A DNA stretch of 7,062 nucleotides, from NCBI GenBank assembly GCA_965652545.1, contig CBFGWV010000257.1, positions 1-7,062 on the forward strand, given 5' to 3'. How positions within the stretch are numbered: position 1 is the stretch's first letter; each line of letters starts with the position of its first letter. This DNA comes from CBFGWV01 sp965652545. Its GTDB lineage: Bacteria; Pseudomonadota; Gammaproteobacteria; Competibacterales; Competibacteraceae. This document shows, piece by piece, positions 6,879 through 7,062 of this stretch. The position numbers were made by a program, and so were the translations under genes. Below the pieces are notes generated by a model. That model worked only from the letters and a program-made list of their open reading frames with translations, searched no databases and was not told where the DNA came from.

Positions 6879-6924
6879 GAACACGTCCGTGTGCGCTTGA
6901 GGGCGGCGTTCGTGCTGGTGACGG
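6875..6924 (+). repeat. Diverged short palindromic repeat, copy B
   Basis: Positions 6881-6924 match 36 of 44 bases of copy C (6988-7031) in the same orientation. The ACACG/CGTGT stem at 6881-6892 and the adjoining GTGCGCT are fully kept. The second palindrome, at 6901-6920, has decayed (GGCGGCGTTCGTGCTGGTG) and pairs poorly. Upstream similarity (CTGAGA here, CTGTGA in copy C) runs across the TGA stop of yceH. Confidence 0.75.
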
Positions 6925-6947
6925 GCAGGGGTCGGTGCTGGGAACCC

Positions 6948-7061
6948 GCCTGCGGAGTGCCGGGGACTCCCCACCGACGCGCTGTGAACACGTCCGTGTG
7001 CGCTCGACGGCAGCATCCATGCTGCCGACGGTCGGCGTGAAGTCCCCGGCACTCCGCAGGC
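6948..7061. repeat. Nested inverted-repeat element of about 114 bp containing repeat copy C
   Basis: The outer arms are exact reverse complements over 21 bp (6948-6968 and 7041-7061). Inside them CCGAC (6974-6978) pairs with GTCGG (7031-7035). Inside these lie two complete small stems, ACACG/CGTGT (6988-6999) and CGGCAGCAT/ATGCTGCCG (7008-7027). The core 6988-7027 is the exact reverse complement of copy A. A folded strand would be a long stem ending in a junction with two hairpins. No coding frame with support crosses it. The window ends one base after the outer arm. Confidence 0.85.
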
Positions 7062-7062
7062 T

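Noticed and set aside
1..7061. Whole window as a composite transposon bounded by inverted repeats
   Set aside because: No transposase or integrase gene is present. A third diverged copy of the same repeat lies inside, which fits dispersed REP-like repeats better than transposon ends.

Overview
The window is about 7 kb of G+C-rich bacterial DNA, by eye a little over 60% G+C. It most resembles a gammaproteobacterium. The YceH (UPF0502) and YpfJ families and the short palindromic intergenic repeats fit that group. The lineage inside the group cannot be fixed from this sequence.

Left two thirds (202-4772, minus strand): three closely packed genes read leftwards from an A+T-richer intergenic region. 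In transcription order they are (i) a predicted lipoprotein with one CXXCH heme-c motif near its C-terminus, (ii) a LodA/GoxA-family protein, the family of cysteine-tryptophylquinone (CTQ) amino-acid oxidases, and (iii) a LodB/GoxB-like FAD protein of the kind needed to make the quinone cofactor in its partner. The gap between (i) and (ii) is 16 bp, and (ii) and (iii) overlap by 20 bp, so this looks like one operon. The least ordinary point is the heme lipoprotein placed first, ahead of an enzyme family known as O2-using oxidases.

Middle (4773-5308): a gene-free divergent region of 536 bp. Its core (5001-5120) is only about 42% G+C. It holds a plausible minus-strand promoter, a weak plus-strand promoter and a direct repeat TGACACG spaced 19 bp.

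Right third (5309-6878, plus strand): ypfJ, a membrane-anchored neutral zinc metallopeptidase with HEVGHH, followed after 52 bp by yceH, a small DUF480 protein with a C-terminal coiled coil.

Both ends: members of one short palindromic repeat family. The copy at 1-49 and the copy at 6979-7027 are inverted relative to each other and share 40 exact bases. A third, diverged copy (6875-6924) covers the yceH stop codon. The right-hand exact copy sits inside a nested inverted-repeat element of about 114 bp. Between the left copy and the lodB stop is a 14-unit pentanucleotide array (CCAGC/CCAGG). No RNA gene, transposase or CRISPR array was seen.
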